A DNA stretch of 64,000 bases from Terribacillus aidingensis (GTDB lineage Bacteria; Bacillota; Bacilli; Bacillales; Amphibacillaceae): NCBI RefSeq assembly GCF_900215625.1, contig NZ_OBEK01000005.1, positions 62,001 through 126,000 on the forward strand, read 5' to 3'. Below the pieces are notes generated by a model. It was given only the letters and a program-made list of their open reading frames with translations. It did no database searches and was not told the DNA's origin. Each line of letters begins with the position of its first letter. Positions within the stretch are counted from its first letter, which is position 1. This document shows, piece by piece, positions 27,097 through 35,485 of this stretch. The translations under genes were made by a program, and so were the position numbers.

Positions 27097-27919
27097 TATG
27101 CAGCTCCCCCTGTGCTGGTACACTTTGCAGCCGGTAACCCCAGTGATTCGTCGGGCCATTTCCGCTTCCTAGCTGCAGTGAATATTTGATCGCTGCTGTT
27201 ACATACTCTTTTCCAACTTGCACGGCTTCCTGCAGAGATCTTCCTTTTGCCAGCTCTGCCGTAATTGCTGCTGAGTACGTACAGCCTGTTCCGTGTGTAT
27301 GCTTTGTTGGAATGCGCTCCGCTTTGTAGGAGGTGAAGCTGTTGCCATCGTACAGCCAATCTGCTGCTTCATGCCCTTCCATATGGCCGCCTTTTAGGAG
27401 GACAGCTTTCGCTCCGTATTCTTGGACAATCCTTTTGGCTGCTTGCTTCATAGCAGTTTCATCCTCTATTGTCATACCAGTCAGTTCTTCGGCTTCTGGC
27501 ACATTCGGAGTAATGAGAGCTGCCAACGGCACAAGGTATGTCTTCAATGCATCTCTTGAATGCTCACCCATAAGTGCATGCCCGCTTTTGGCATACATGA
27601 CCGGATCCATTACATAAGCTGCTGCTGTTTTTTCCAGCACTCTGGCTATGACACGCATCATTTCTTCAGAAGCAATCATGCCCGTTTTTACCGCATATGG
27701 CTCAATGTCTGAGAAAACAGATTCCAGCTGTTGTTCAATAAATGGTACAGGAATGTGGTGAACTGCCTGCACACCTGTCGTGTTTTGTGCAACAACGGAG
27801 GTTACGACACTCATGCCGTATACCTCGCGCTCTTGAAATGTTTTTAAATCCGCCTGTATTCCCGCGCCGCCTGAAGGATCCGTTCCTGCTATCGTTAATG
27901 CACTTTTCACGTTAGACAT
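27083..27919 (-). CDS. thiD: HMP / HMP-phosphate kinase
   Basis: Two-step kinase for hydroxymethylpyrimidine in thiamine synthesis and salvage. Ribokinase fold with ALTIAGTDPSGGAGIQAD at the N-terminus, VMDPVMYAKSG near residue 105 and the ATP/anion-hole THGTGCTYSAAI near residue 210. I chose the ATG at 27919 (AAAGG 8 bases upstream), giving 278 residues and an 8-base overlap with tenA. Confidence 0.94.
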   Translation of the reverse strand: MSNVKSALTIAGTDPSGGAGIQADLKTFQEREVYGMSVVTSVVAQNTTGVQAVHHIPVPFIEQQLESVFSDIEPYAVKTGMIASEEMMRVIARVLEKTAAAYVMDPVMYAKSGHALMGEHSRDALKTYLVPLAALITPNVPEAEELTGMTIEDETAMKQAAKRIVQEYGAKAVLLKGGHMEGHEAADWLYDGNSFTSYKAERIPTKHTHGTGCTYSAAITAELAKGRSLQEAVQVGKEYVTAAIKYSLQLGSGNGPTNHWGYRLQSVPAQGELHNGIY

Positions 27920-28610
27920 GGGCAGCACCTTTCTTGAGCGGCACCATCCAGTCTTGCTCTGTGGTGGCCATCTCCCAAAAACTATGTTCCAGCATACAGC
28001 TCTTCAAGAACGCTTTCCGGGCACGTTCCTTAGCAGCAGAACCAGCCGTTTCGGCCCATTTATCCAATCGTTTGCAAAGTTCAGCTGTCACATCTGGCAT
28101 TCCTTCTTCTTTATTTGCATAAAACATGATCCACTCTAAAAATGGATTACTTTGGTCCGGCGCTTTTGTTTCAATAATATGAGCTGCCAATGCCTGGTAC
28201 GTCCATGGACAAGGTAAAAGCGCAGCCATCAGTTCTCCCATATCACCTTGTACAGCGCTGTTCATCATATGCGCAATATAGTGATCGGCTGCTGGAGGCG
28301 GTGTCATCTTCTGCAAGTCCTCATATTGCACGCCTGCCACTTTACAAAAGACATTGTGCGGATGAATTTCACTGTGCAGAACAAAGTGGATTTGTGATTG
28401 AAAGAATGTCATCTCTTCTCTTGTCTCACATTTACTAACTGCCAAGCCATAAATTCGGGCAAATGCAGTCAAGTACTCATAATCTGCCTTCACGTAATGA
28501 ATTAATGCCTCGCGCGGCACCTGTCCATTCGCCACCCCTTCAACAAAAGGATGCTGATAAATCGCTTCGAAAACCGGGTTTGCTTCTTCTCTCAACTGTG
28601 CAGAAAACAT
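27912..28610 (-). CDS. tenA: Thiaminase II / aminopyrimidine aminohydrolase
   Basis: Hydrolyses aminopyrimidine breakdown products of thiamine so the HMP moiety can be reused. All-helical fold of 232 residues. The catalytic Cys is in LLPCPWTYQALA (near residue 135) and the conserved Glu in MLEHSFWEMA (near residue 207); YVKADYEYLTAFARI is the typical substrate-pocket helix. First gene after the TPP riboswitch, overlapping thiD by 8 bases. Confidence 0.94.
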   Translation of the reverse strand: MFSAQLREEANPVFEAIYQHPFVEGVANGQVPREALIHYVKADYEYLTAFARIYGLAVSKCETREEMTFFQSQIHFVLHSEIHPHNVFCKVAGVQYEDLQKMTPPPAADHYIAHMMNSAVQGDMGELMAALLPCPWTYQALAAHIIETKAPDQSNPFLEWIMFYANKEEGMPDVTAELCKRLDKWAETAGSAAKERARKAFLKSCMLEHSFWEMATTEQDWMVPLKKGAAHV

Positions 28611-28670
28611 ATAATTCTCCTCCTTAATTGGAGAAAGCCCTGTTTCGGGTGATTGGCGCCGGGACTATAC

Positions 28671-28700
28671 AAAAAGCCGCTCCAGAAGTATGGAGCGACT
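28671..28700 (-). terminator. TPP riboswitch-controlled terminator
   Basis: Ten-pair stem AGTCGCTCCA/TGGAGCGGCT (one G-U) with a 6-base loop and T5 on the minus strand, between the TPP aptamer and tenA. Confidence 0.85.
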
Positions 28701-28740
28701 CGTTTACATTGTAATAGTATGTAAGATACACGAATCCGGC

Positions 28741-28826
28741 TCCACTTCCCTACGCTGGTGTTAACCAGATCAGGTTCAAAGGGATTAAGATTACTCTTAT
28801 CTCAGCCTAACGGCACCCCTAGTGGA
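28741..28826 (-). ncRNA. TPP (THI-box) riboswitch
   Basis: The minus strand carries GGGGTGCC, GGCTGAGATAAGAG, CCCTTTGAACCTGATCTGG and TTAACACCAGCGTAGGGAA, the conserved TPP aptamer. P1 pairs TCCACT with AGTGGA at the two ends. Thiamine pyrophosphate should repress tenA-thiD-thiM. Confidence 0.97.
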
Positions 28827-28890
28827 CTTCCTCGAAATTCAATTGTCTCCTTTACTATCACATGCATGGATAAGATTGTCAACTGATGTA

Positions 28891-29919
28891 TCAGGTGAAA
28901 TATTCAATTCGTGACTGCGGAAACATTTTGTAAATCGTGCTGCCAATCACGTCTTTGATTTCTTCTTGTTCTTCATTTTGATACACATACTTCCCAATAC
29001 CATAGCGGCCCCACTTGTACTTCCGCTTATTTTCATCCAGCTCCAGCTTCGACATCGGATAGTTCTTCTGAATTACACGTTTTGCCGGCTTCGTGAAACG
29101 ATGCTGAATCAATTCAAAGGTCAAATTCTTTTTGGCATGAGCGGGTAGCGCTGCTTCGAGATGCTCCAGCATTTCCGGATACCCTTGCTGCCAGCCTTCA
29201 TGCAGATAAATCGGCGCTACAATAAAACCCAACGGATAACCAGCTTCCGCTACCTTCACTGCCGCCTCAATTCGATCCTTCAAGCGGGAAGTACCTGGTT
29301 CGAAATACTTGATAACATAATCGTCATTAATACTGAAACGGAATCTTGTCCGGCCTTTGTGATCTGCATCAAGCAAATGATCAACATGCGCAAACTTGGT
29401 CACAAAACGCAGCTGGCCATGTTCCGAACGGCCAAAATATTCAATGGCATGCTTGAGGGTGTGGGTTAGATGATCAATGCCAACAATATCAGAAGTACAA
29501 GAAGCCTCGAATCGTGTTTCCTCCGGTGCTCTTTCCTTCATATACTGCTCAGCGGCATCAAATATCTCTTCTGTATTTACATACGTGCGAATATACGGTT
29601 TGGATCCCATCGTAGTCTGCAGGTAACAATAATGACAATGCCCCATACAGCCTGTCGCAAACGGAATTGCATATTCTGCTGATGGTTTGGATGTATCGAA
29701 TTTCAATGTTTTTCGCACTCCAACAACTAATGTTGATTTCGCTGTCCTGTATTTTTGGAAATCATTATCACCAGGCAGGTTGCGAACCTGATTATGGGAG
29801 GTTGTTTCGCGTATCTCTACTCCCATATCTTTGAACTTGTCTCGCAGCTTTACACCGAGCGGATATTCCAATGCCCTCGGTTCTATGTAAACAAGCTGCG
29901 GTACAAATGGCTTAACCAT
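28891..29919 (-). CDS. splB: Spore photoproduct lyase
   Basis: Radical-SAM enzyme that reverses the thymine spore photoproduct in germinating spores. The cluster motif is CMGHCHYC (CX3CX2C, near residues 90-97) and the conserved hydrogen-donor Cys is in FEASCTSDIVG (near residue 140). I chose the ATG at 29919, which gives 342 residues, the length I recall for B. subtilis SplB, with AAGGTGG upstream. It overlaps splA by 8 bases. Its presence is the best single sign that the organism forms spores. Confidence 0.95.
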   Translation of the reverse strand: MVKPFVPQLVYIEPRALEYPLGVKLRDKFKDMGVEIRETTSHNQVRNLPGDNDFQKYRTAKSTLVVGVRKTLKFDTSKPSAEYAIPFATGCMGHCHYCYLQTTMGSKPYIRTYVNTEEIFDAAEQYMKERAPEETRFEASCTSDIVGIDHLTHTLKHAIEYFGRSEHGQLRFVTKFAHVDHLLDADHKGRTRFRFSINDDYVIKYFEPGTSRLKDRIEAAVKVAEAGYPLGFIVAPIYLHEGWQQGYPEMLEHLEAALPAHAKKNLTFELIQHRFTKPAKRVIQKNYPMSKLELDENKRKYKWGRYGIGKYVYQNEEQEEIKDVIGSTIYKMFPQSRIEYFT

Positions 29920-30157
29920 AATAACCACCTTCGGACAAACCGAAAGCAGACACATACGCTTCTTCCGCTTCACCAAGATCTTGATAGACCGCCACTTCAT
30001 CGGTTAGCGGATAGTAAGTTTCATAAACAAACAAAGCCAGTTCACCAGGTTTCTCTGGATTATGAACAACCGCCGCTTCCTGTATATTGGCAACTCCCTG
30101 TGCATGGGGATTGCGGATGATCACATATACAACTTCACCTGCTTGAAAAGTATCCAT
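29912..30157 (-). CDS. splA: SplA regulator
   Basis: 81-residue protein beginning MDTFQAGEVVYVIIRNP, with AQGVANIQEAAVVHNPE and a C-terminal acidic helix, as in B. subtilis SplA, the TRAP-like negative regulator of splAB. I chose the ATG at 30157 because AAAGGAGG precedes it; the frame stays open upstream but that part covers the terminator hairpin. No clear sigma-G promoter could be identified upstream. Confidence 0.85.
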   Translation of the reverse strand: MDTFQAGEVVYVIIRNPHAQGVANIQEAAVVHNPEKPGELALFVYETYYPLTDEVAVYQDLGEAEEAYVSAFGLSEGGYYG

Positions 30158-30217
30158 TCCAATTGCCTCCTTTGTACATACTGTAACTAGCTTGCACACA
30201 AAGGCTGCAAAACATGT

Positions 30218-30272
30218 AAAAAAAAAAGAACCCTTTTCAAGAAGAATTCGTCTACTTCTTAGAGGAGGGTTC
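30218..30272 (-). terminator. Terminator of the chemotaxis receptor gene
   Basis: Stem of about 17 pairs with one bulge joining GAACCC (30228-30233) to GGGTTC (30267-30272), followed on the minus strand by ten T. The plus-strand copy of the same hairpin contains the ribosome site of the 23-codon ORF at 30277. Confidence 0.9.
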
Positions 30273-30276
30273 AAAT

Positions 30277-30348
30277 GTGAAAAGCTTGATAGCTATTTTT
30301 TTGTTACTAATCTTATCTTTTATTGGTTATTATTTGCTAACCAATTAA
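30277..30348 (+). CDS. Candidate 23-residue membrane peptide
   Basis: GTG-initiated ORF coding for MKSLIAIFLLLILSFIGYYL plus three residues, a single hydrophobic helix with a Lys at the start. AGGAGG (30263-30268) lies 8 bases before the GTG. The stop (30346-30348) lies directly next to the convergent receptor stop at 30350. The ribosome site lies in the 3' arm of the 17-bp hairpin 30228-30272, so on a plus-strand RNA it would be sequestered. It is divergent from splA. I do not recognise the peptide, and a chance ORF beside a terminator remains possible. Confidence 0.45.
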   Translation: MKSLIAIFLLLILSFIGYYLLTN

Positions 30349-30349
30349 T

Positions 30350-32062
30350 TTATACGCGAAAACGGGCCATAGAAGTTTGCAATTCTTCCGCCAAGAATGC
30401 AAGCGAACTGGAAGAAGCTGCAATCTCCTGCATGGCTGCCAGCTGCTCCTCGGTAGCTGCTGACACACTTTCCGTTGATGCAGCTCCTTCTTGTGCTACC
30501 CCATTTACTTCCATAAGTGAACGATCGACAGTTTCCGAACCACCTATGAGCCCTTTCAATGCTGCGCCAACTTCTTGGAAATCTTCCACCAAACTCGCGA
30601 CTGCTGTCTCAATTTGTGTAAAAGAACGACCAGCTTGATCAACAACGCGTGTACCCGCTGTCACTTCATCGGCTGCATGCTGCATAAGTCCGTTGGTTTT
30701 TGTCGTATCTCGCTGAATATAGCTTACTAGCAAAGCAATCTGTGCCGCTGCTCCATTCGTCTCTTCCGCAAGTTTCCGTACTTCATCCGCAACGACCGCG
30801 AATCCTTTTCCATGCTCACCAGCACGAGCCGCTTCAATCGTAGCATTCAATGCAAGCAAATTCGTCTGTGCGGAAATGTCCGTAATCACTCCTGTAATAT
30901 CACTTATTTCCTTGGAGCGCTTACTCAAGCTCTCAATCGATTCTGACAGGTCCTGTACATGAGATGTAATTGTGTTCATTTGCCGGTTTACATCTTTTAT
31001 TGCACGGCCGCCCTCGACTGACAGCTCGGATGTTTTTTCAACTGCTGTTTCTACGTTTTGCGAATTGATGACCAGTTTATTCGTATGCTGTTTCATATCA
31101 CCCATTGTTGCAGCAGTTACCGTTATGAGTTCCAGCTGCTGACCTGAACCTTCTGCCAGCTCCTGCATCGTTTTAGCAACATGGTCGGATGATGTACTGC
31201 TTTGCTCAGCACTTGCACTTAGTTCCTCCGAAGAGGCAGCTACTTGCTGCGATGTGTCATGAACTACACGAATAATGGAACGCATCCCATCTGCCATTGT
31301 CTCATAGGATTGCATTAGCTGCCCTAATTCATCCCGTGATTGATAGGTGCTGCTTGAAGTAAAGTCCCCATCCGCTGCTTTCCCTAATAAATTACGCATC
31401 TCCTGAAGTGGATTGCTAATCAATTTGGTGATGATTAAACCTAGACCGACTAGCATTGTAAATGCAACTATAATAATACCTACCATGACGAATGTGGCGT
31501 TTCTGGCATCATCAATTGCTTGTTGATATGTTTCTTCAGCTTCCTTTGTATTGACTGTTTGAAGGTCCTCTAAAATACCATTAACTACATTACGCTGCGG
31601 TACTTGCTTCTCTGCGTATAATGTAAATGCTTCACTATTCTGATTTTCTAATGTAAGCTCTAGGACATTTTCCCGTATTTCCTTCAGGTTCCCTCGCTCT
31701 GTTTTATACTGCTCGAGCAGCTTCTTTCCTTCGTCAGATAAGTTACTTTTCTCTAAGTTATTTACCGACTCTCCAATCCCCTCCATAGAAGCAGTCAGTT
31801 TATCATTAAGTTCTTTATTCTGCTCGTTATCAGAAGTAAGCATTAACGCTAATATATAACTATCATTCGAACGATTACTAATTCTTATTTCACTTAGGAA
31901 TAGATTAGGTACCAGTTTGTCCTCATAGATACCTCTCGCATCACTAGCTACCTTTTGCATATATATAATACCAGACAAACCGACTCCGCTTAGTGCCATA
32001 ACTCCAACCAAGATTAGTACTAGCATCTTTGTCCTGATTTTCATATTCCTTATTACTTTCAT
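30350..32062 (-). CDS. Methyl-accepting chemotaxis protein
   Basis: 570-residue transmembrane receptor. TM1 near residues 13-32, an extracellular four-helix-bundle sensor to about 185, TM2 near 190-212, a HAMP domain to about 265, and the long cytoplasmic coiled coil with the conserved hairpin [37 protein letters not shown]. The ligand cannot be predicted. GAGGGAG precedes the ATG and a perfect sigma-D -10 sequence lies upstream, linking it to motility genes. It has its own terminator. Confidence 0.94.
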   Translation of the reverse strand: MKVIRNMKIRTKMLVLILVGVMALSGVGLSGIIYMQKVASDARGIYEDKLVPNLFLSEIRISNRSNDSYILALMLTSDNEQNKELNDKLTASMEGIGESVNNLEKSNLSDEGKKLLEQYKTERGNLKEIRENVLELTLENQNSEAFTLYAEKQVPQRNVVNGILEDLQTVNTKEAEETYQQAIDDARNATFVMVGIIIVAFTMLVGLGLIITKLISNPLQEMRNLLGKAADGDFTSSSTYQSRDELGQLMQSYETMADGMRSIIRVVHDTSQQVAASSEELSASAEQSSTSSDHVAKTMQELAEGSGQQLELITVTAATMGDMKQHTNKLVINSQNVETAVEKTSELSVEGGRAIKDVNRQMNTITSHVQDLSESIESLSKRSKEISDITGVITDISAQTNLLALNATIEAARAGEHGKGFAVVADEVRKLAEETNGAAAQIALLVSYIQRDTTKTNGLMQHAADEVTAGTRVVDQAGRSFTQIETAVASLVEDFQEVGAALKGLIGGSETVDRSLMEVNGVAQEGAASTESVSAATEEQLAAMQEIAASSSSLAFLAEELQTSMARFRV

Positions 32063-32125
32063 AAACTCTATCTCCCTCGATATTAGCTATTACACATCCC
32101 CTAAGTCTGTATAATGACTTTCAAT

Positions 32126-32133
32126 ATATCGGC
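32126..32133 (-). promoter_or_regulatory. Sigma-D-type -10 element before the chemotaxis receptor
   Basis: GCCGATAT on the minus strand is a perfect match to the sigma-D -10, about 65 bases before the receptor start. The TAAA -35 is poor (TTCA at 15 bases), so this is a partial match. Confidence 0.6.
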
Positions 32134-32223
32134 ATCCATCGTGCGAGGTGAAGCCCTTTTCGAAGTTTTTTAAAAACATTCTGCATCCCCTTTAAATGTA
32201 ACCGCAAACTTTTCCTTTTATGT

Positions 32224-32278
32224 AAGAAACCCCTCCTAAAAAGCGAATTATCTAATCGCTTTTTAGGAGGGGTTTCTT
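32224..32278 (-). terminator. Very long terminator hairpin of the EAL gene
   Basis: Perfect 23-bp stem (32224-32246 with 32256-32278) with a 9-base loop, located 18 bases after the EAL stop. The T run is interrupted on both strands. The stem length stands out from the 8-13 bp of other terminators here. Confidence 0.8.
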
Positions 32279-32295
32279 TCTCTAATTGCCCATAC

Positions 32296-33321
32296 TTAGG
32301 GAGATAGGAAATAATCAAAAGCAGTATTGGGGCTGGGCCTGCCAATGAAATATCCTTGCGCTAAATCAATACCTATCTGCTTACAATAGTTTAATTCTTC
32401 CTGTCTCTCAATACCTTCTGCAAGCACTTTCGTTCCAAGTTCTCTTGCAACCTCAATTACCTTATACAGAAATTCCTGTTTTTGTATATCGCTATCACAA
32501 TAAGATATGTATGTTCTGTCAATTTTAACGAAGTCTGGTTCCAGCTCTTTGAAAAGATCGAGTGTCGCATATCCGGCTCCAACGTCATCCAAAGCCACGA
32601 GCATACCTTCTTGCTTGTACCGTTTAAATATACGTTTCAAACGAGCAACATCCTCCACCTTTTCCGTTTCCACCACTTCAAATACAAGATCTCTTGGATC
32701 TATATGATACTTGTCAACAGCCTGAAAAGTTTGTCTCAAACAAGAGTCAGGATTATAAATGGTGGACGGAAGAAAGTTGATAAAACTCTTTATCCCTTTC
32801 GCAATCCCTTCTTCTGCTCTTTTATTTACTGCTGTCTGTCTCGCACGCTGGTCCAGCATAGAAGTGAGGCCTGCTTCTGAAGCAAAAGCAAACAGTGCAG
32901 CGGGAGACACTTCCGGCTTATCCGTACGCAAAAGATGTTCATAACCATAAATTTTCTCATTTTCTATCGAAATTATAGGCTGTACATAAGAATGGAACGC
33001 CTGTTGATAGATAATCTCTGTGAATTGCGGATAAGAGATACGATGAAGCAGCTCCTCGACAGAAATCATGGGATATGAATGGGTTACTTTTTCAGCCACC
33101 GTACATACTGCACCATTCACATTCTGGTGACGCAGCGTAAGTAGCATTTGTTCCAGCTGCTGCAATGTGAAGTATGGAAAAATAGAATATGTATCTGTTT
33201 GTTTGTGCGGATTTCCAATTGATAGATTTTTATTTGTACCAGGCAGCTTCAGCAGCAATTCCCCAGCATGGGGGATATGCAGGACAGTTCCGCACGTTGC
33301 GCATGTATAAGATTGCTCCAT
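32296..33321 (-). CDS. EAL-domain protein, probable c-di-GMP phosphodiesterase
   Basis: 341 residues. The N-terminal 100 residues are unrecognised, with one CATC pair near residue 7. The EAL domain starts near residue 100. The signature is GYEHLLR instead of GYEALLR, keeping the metal-binding Glu. FINFLPSTI, FEVVETE, LDDVGAGY, FVKIDRTYIS, LAEGIER and QGYFIGRP supply the other catalytic residues, so activity is likely. No GGDEF domain and no membrane segment. The start shares a base with the upstream yjbQ-like stop (TAATG), so they are coupled. Confidence 0.9.
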   Translation of the reverse strand: MEQSYTCATCGTVLHIPHAGELLLKLPGTNKNLSIGNPHKQTDTYSIFPYFTLQQLEQMLLTLRHQNVNGAVCTVAEKVTHSYPMISVEELLHRISYPQFTEIIYQQAFHSYVQPIISIENEKIYGYEHLLRTDKPEVSPAALFAFASEAGLTSMLDQRARQTAVNKRAEEGIAKGIKSFINFLPSTIYNPDSCLRQTFQAVDKYHIDPRDLVFEVVETEKVEDVARLKRIFKRYKQEGMLVALDDVGAGYATLDLFKELEPDFVKIDRTYISYCDSDIQKQEFLYKVIEVARELGTKVLAEGIERQEELNYCKQIGIDLAQGYFIGRPSPNTAFDYFLSP

Positions 33322-33734
33322 TACGCTTCACTCTTTTCGCTTGCTATAACCTGTACAGCATACTTACGATTTCTAGGTCCGTCAAACTCACAAAAATAAA
33401 TGCCTTGCCATGTACCGAGGACAAGCTTACCTTCTGAAATTGATAGAACTTGGGCGTGACCGACAGTACTTGTCTTCAAATGGGCTGCTGTGTTCCCCTC
33501 CATATGCAGGTCCCTAGGATGTTTCCAAGGATACACCTCATCAAGCCGGCGCAGGAAATCAACTTTCACATCTGGATCTGCATTCTCATTGACTGTAATG
33601 CCCGCAGTGGTATGCATAGAAGAGATATGTACGATTCCCTCCTTGATGCCAATAGATTGAATATAACGCTGAATAGAGTCCGTAATGTCGATCATCTCGT
33701 CGTGATGGTTTGTTTCCAAAGGGAAAATGTTCAT
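33321..33734 (-). CDS. YjbQ-family protein (UPF0047)
   Basis: 137-residue single-domain protein of the YjbQ/UPF0047 family: [22 protein letters not shown], then [17 protein letters not shown] and [15 protein letters not shown], with conserved His and Glu in the expected spots. Members have been reported to show weak thiamine-phosphate synthase activity, but the true function is open. Translationally coupled to the EAL gene. Confidence 0.9.
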   Translation of the reverse strand: MNIFPLETNHHDEMIDITDSIQRYIQSIGIKEGIVHISSMHTTAGITVNENADPDVKVDFLRRLDEVYPWKHPRDLHMEGNTAAHLKTSTVGHAQVLSISEGKLVLGTWQGIYFCEFDGPRNRKYAVQVIASEKSEA

Positions 33735-33844
33735 AGCTCTGCCTCCTAATCTATCTATTTACCCGAATCTATTCGACATTCTTCTACAAAATCCTTCTTC
33801 CATTTAAAAAAGTGTTTTTAATTTGGCCGTTGCGTAATCATAAG

Positions 33845-33875
33845 AAAAAGCAGTCCGCATTAGCAGACTGCTTTT
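33845..33875 (-). terminator. Terminator of the flavodoxin gene
   Basis: Stem AAAAGCAGTC/GACTGCTTTT with a 10-base loop that can pair further, followed by T on the minus strand; it overlaps the flavodoxin stop. Confidence 0.85.
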
Positions 33876-34344
33876 ATAAACTGCGCTGTTTATCGAGAAT
33901 GGCAGCGAACGACGCGGCGAATTCCTGACAGTTGCGTATATCTTCGTCTTCAGGTGAAAGGTCCACCTTTAAGCTCTCAGAAACAATCTCCGCTCCGCGC
34001 TCTTTAAACTTCTCTTTAAACGTGTCGATAGCGGCACCAAAGCTTGTATAAATGGAATCACAAGAACCAAAAAGTGCAACTGGCTTGCCTTCAAGGTCGA
34101 TATCATCCAATTCATCATAGAAATCCTCGATTTCATATGGAATGTCTCCATCTCCCCACGTGTAAGTGCCCATTAAGATGCCATCATAATCCGTCAATGA
34201 AAATACATCGACCTCATCTATATCAATCTGGAGTTTCGTTACGTCAGCCCCTTGCTCTTCTAACGTCTGTTCCATAATGTCAGCCATTTCTTCCGTATTG
34301 CCTGACATACTGGTGAATGCAATCAGAACACTTGCCACCTTCAT
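33874..34344 (-). CDS. Flavodoxin
   Basis: 156-residue FMN-binding electron carrier. The phosphate loop is FTSMSGNTEEMA (near residue 10-21), the FMN ring stacks at TYTWGDGDIP (near residue 60) and GSCDSIYTSFGAA near residue 92. Highly acidic, as usual. Resembles B. subtilis YkuN/YkuP, iron-starvation flavodoxins that replace ferredoxin. A Fur-box-like site lies 31-45 bases upstream of the start, which supports the same role. Confidence 0.93.
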   Translation of the reverse strand: MKVASVLIAFTSMSGNTEEMADIMEQTLEEQGADVTKLQIDIDEVDVFSLTDYDGILMGTYTWGDGDIPYEIEDFYDELDDIDLEGKPVALFGSCDSIYTSFGAAIDTFKEKFKERGAEIVSESLKVDLSPEDEDIRNCQEFAASFAAILDKQRSL

Positions 34345-34374
34345 TCACTCCCCTTCATCTGCTCTCATTTTAAT

Positions 34375-34389
34375 TGATAACCATTCTCA
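34375..34389 (-). promoter_or_regulatory. Fur box before the flavodoxin gene
   Basis: TGAGAATGGTTATCA on the minus strand matches the Bacillus 7-1-7 Fur box (TGATAAT, one base, ATTATCA) at 12 of 14 arm positions. Iron starvation should induce the flavodoxin. Confidence 0.7.
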
Positions 34390-34415
34390 ATGTCAAATCG
34401 AGCGCTTAGAGAGTT

Positions 34416-34619
34416 TCAGCTTCCTTTGATGGATTGGTAAGCAAGCTTGAAATTCTTTTTGGTATCTTCACCAAAGAGATCAAGATCTCCTTCAAAAATT
34501 TGATCGACTGTTAGCTGATAAGCTTCCTCGACAGTACAGCCGCGGGTATTCAGCAGCAGGCGTAAGTAGGATAAGAAATATTCCTCACTCAAAATCGCTG
34601 CGTTTTTCATCATATTCAT
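34416..34619 (-). CDS. Small conserved-looking protein, unknown function
   Basis: 67 residues, mostly helical and acidic, beginning MNMMKNAAILSEEYFLSYLR. No signal, membrane segment or known motif. GGAAAGGTAGT precedes the ATG, which supports real translation. It lies upstream of the flavodoxin gene on the same strand, but the Fur box and a promoter-sized gap lie between them. I do not recognise the family. Confidence 0.65.
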   Translation of the reverse strand: MNMMKNAAILSEEYFLSYLRLLLNTRGCTVEEAYQLTVDQIFEGDLDLFGEDTKKNFKLAYQSIKGS

Positions 34620-34715
34620 ACTACCTTTCCTTATGAATCCATGCTACTAGCGTAACACAGGTTCTGGGGTATAATACAGGATACAGCAATATATGCGGAA
34701 AGAGAAGGTTTGTTC

Positions 34716-35108
34716 ATGAAGATGTATCTTGCAATCGGATGTGGCGGCAGCATTGGGGCATTGCTTCGCTACCTTGCCGGAATAGTTATTCCGCAAACAG
34801 GAAATTTCCCCATCAGTACACTTATCATTAATACCATCGGCTGCTTGCTTATGGGATATTTGACTAACTTCGTCAAGCAGCGTTACTTTGCTCAAAAACA
34901 AGCGCTGGCAAAGGCGCTGACTACTGGCATGGTCGGTGCTTTCACGACTTTCTCGACAGTCAGTCTGGAAGCAGCTTTGCTTATACAGGGAAATATGGGA
35001 AGTGTCGCACTAACTTATTTGATAATCAGTTCCGCAGCCGGGTTAGCAGCGCTTGTGCTTGGCTTGCGGCTAGCACCGAATCCATCAAAAGGGAGGCGGT
35101 CAGCATGA
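34716..35108 (+). CDS. crcB: Fluoride channel subunit, CrcB/FluC 1
   Basis: 130-residue, four-helix membrane protein: GGSIGALLRYLAG, INTIGCLLMGYL and GMVGAFTTFSTVSLE, the last with the conserved TTFST motif of Fluc fluoride channels. I chose the ATG at 34716 over a TTG two codons upstream because of spacing from GAAGG. Overlaps the second crcB by 4 bases; such pairs form dual-topology heterodimers. I could not find a fluoride riboswitch upstream. Confidence 0.92.
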   Translation: MKMYLAIGCGGSIGALLRYLAGIVIPQTGNFPISTLIINTIGCLLMGYLTNFVKQRYFAQKQALAKALTTGMVGAFTTFSTVSLEAALLIQGNMGSVALTYLIISSAAGLAALVLGLRLAPNPSKGRRSA

Positions 35109-35449
35109 ATATTATCTTTGTGCTCCTTGGAGGGTGGCTGGGTGCTATTGCGCGCTACGAGCTAAGCAGGCAAGGACAACGTATCTGGAAGAAGGACTTC
35201 CCGCTCCCAACCCTGCTGACGAATACAGCTGGTTCCTTTTTGCTTGGGCTTGTGTACCAGTTAAGTTGGGGTGCAGAATGGCAAAACTTTTTTGCCGTCT
35301 GCTTCCTGGGATCCTTTACAACTTTCTCCACTTTTCATCTGGAGCTTGTACAGTTAGGGAGTAAAAGAAAGATTGCTGCAGCTATCAGTTATGTACTAAG
35401 CAGTTATGCACTCGGTATAGCACTAGCAATAATTGGCTTATCCATGTAA
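35105..35449 (+). CDS. crcB: Fluoride channel subunit, CrcB/FluC 2
   Basis: 114-residue partner of the preceding subunit, with GGWLGAIARYELSR, TNTAGSFLLGLVY and GSFTTFSTFHLE. GGGAGG lies before the ATG, and the start overlaps the first subunit's stop (ATGA). Shorter at the C-terminus than subunit 1. Expels cytoplasmic fluoride. Confidence 0.92.
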   Translation: MNIIFVLLGGWLGAIARYELSRQGQRIWKKDFPLPTLLTNTAGSFLLGLVYQLSWGAEWQNFFAVCFLGSFTTFSTFHLELVQLGSKRKIAAAISYVLSSYALGIALAIIGLSM

Positions 35450-35481
35450 AAAGGGACACTGCACTTGGCAGTGTCCCTTTT
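35449..35481. terminator. Bidirectional terminator between crcB pair and DUF4064 genes
   Basis: Perfect 14-bp stem AAAAGGGACACTGC/GCAGTGTCCCTTTT with a 5-base loop. Confidence 0.92.
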
Positions 35482-35485
35482 GTGT

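Noticed and set aside
30158-30227. Sigma-G promoter expected for splAB
   Set aside because: I could not match TGAATA and CATACTA-like elements at proper spacing, so none is listed.
32121-32345. 74-codon minus-strand frame after the EAL gene
   Set aside because: It covers the 23-bp terminator hairpin and the receptor promoter, and has no ribosome site.
34620-34715. Possible fluoride riboswitch before the crcB pair
   Set aside because: I looked for the crcB-motif signature and could not find it; only a TATAAT -10-like sequence is visible.
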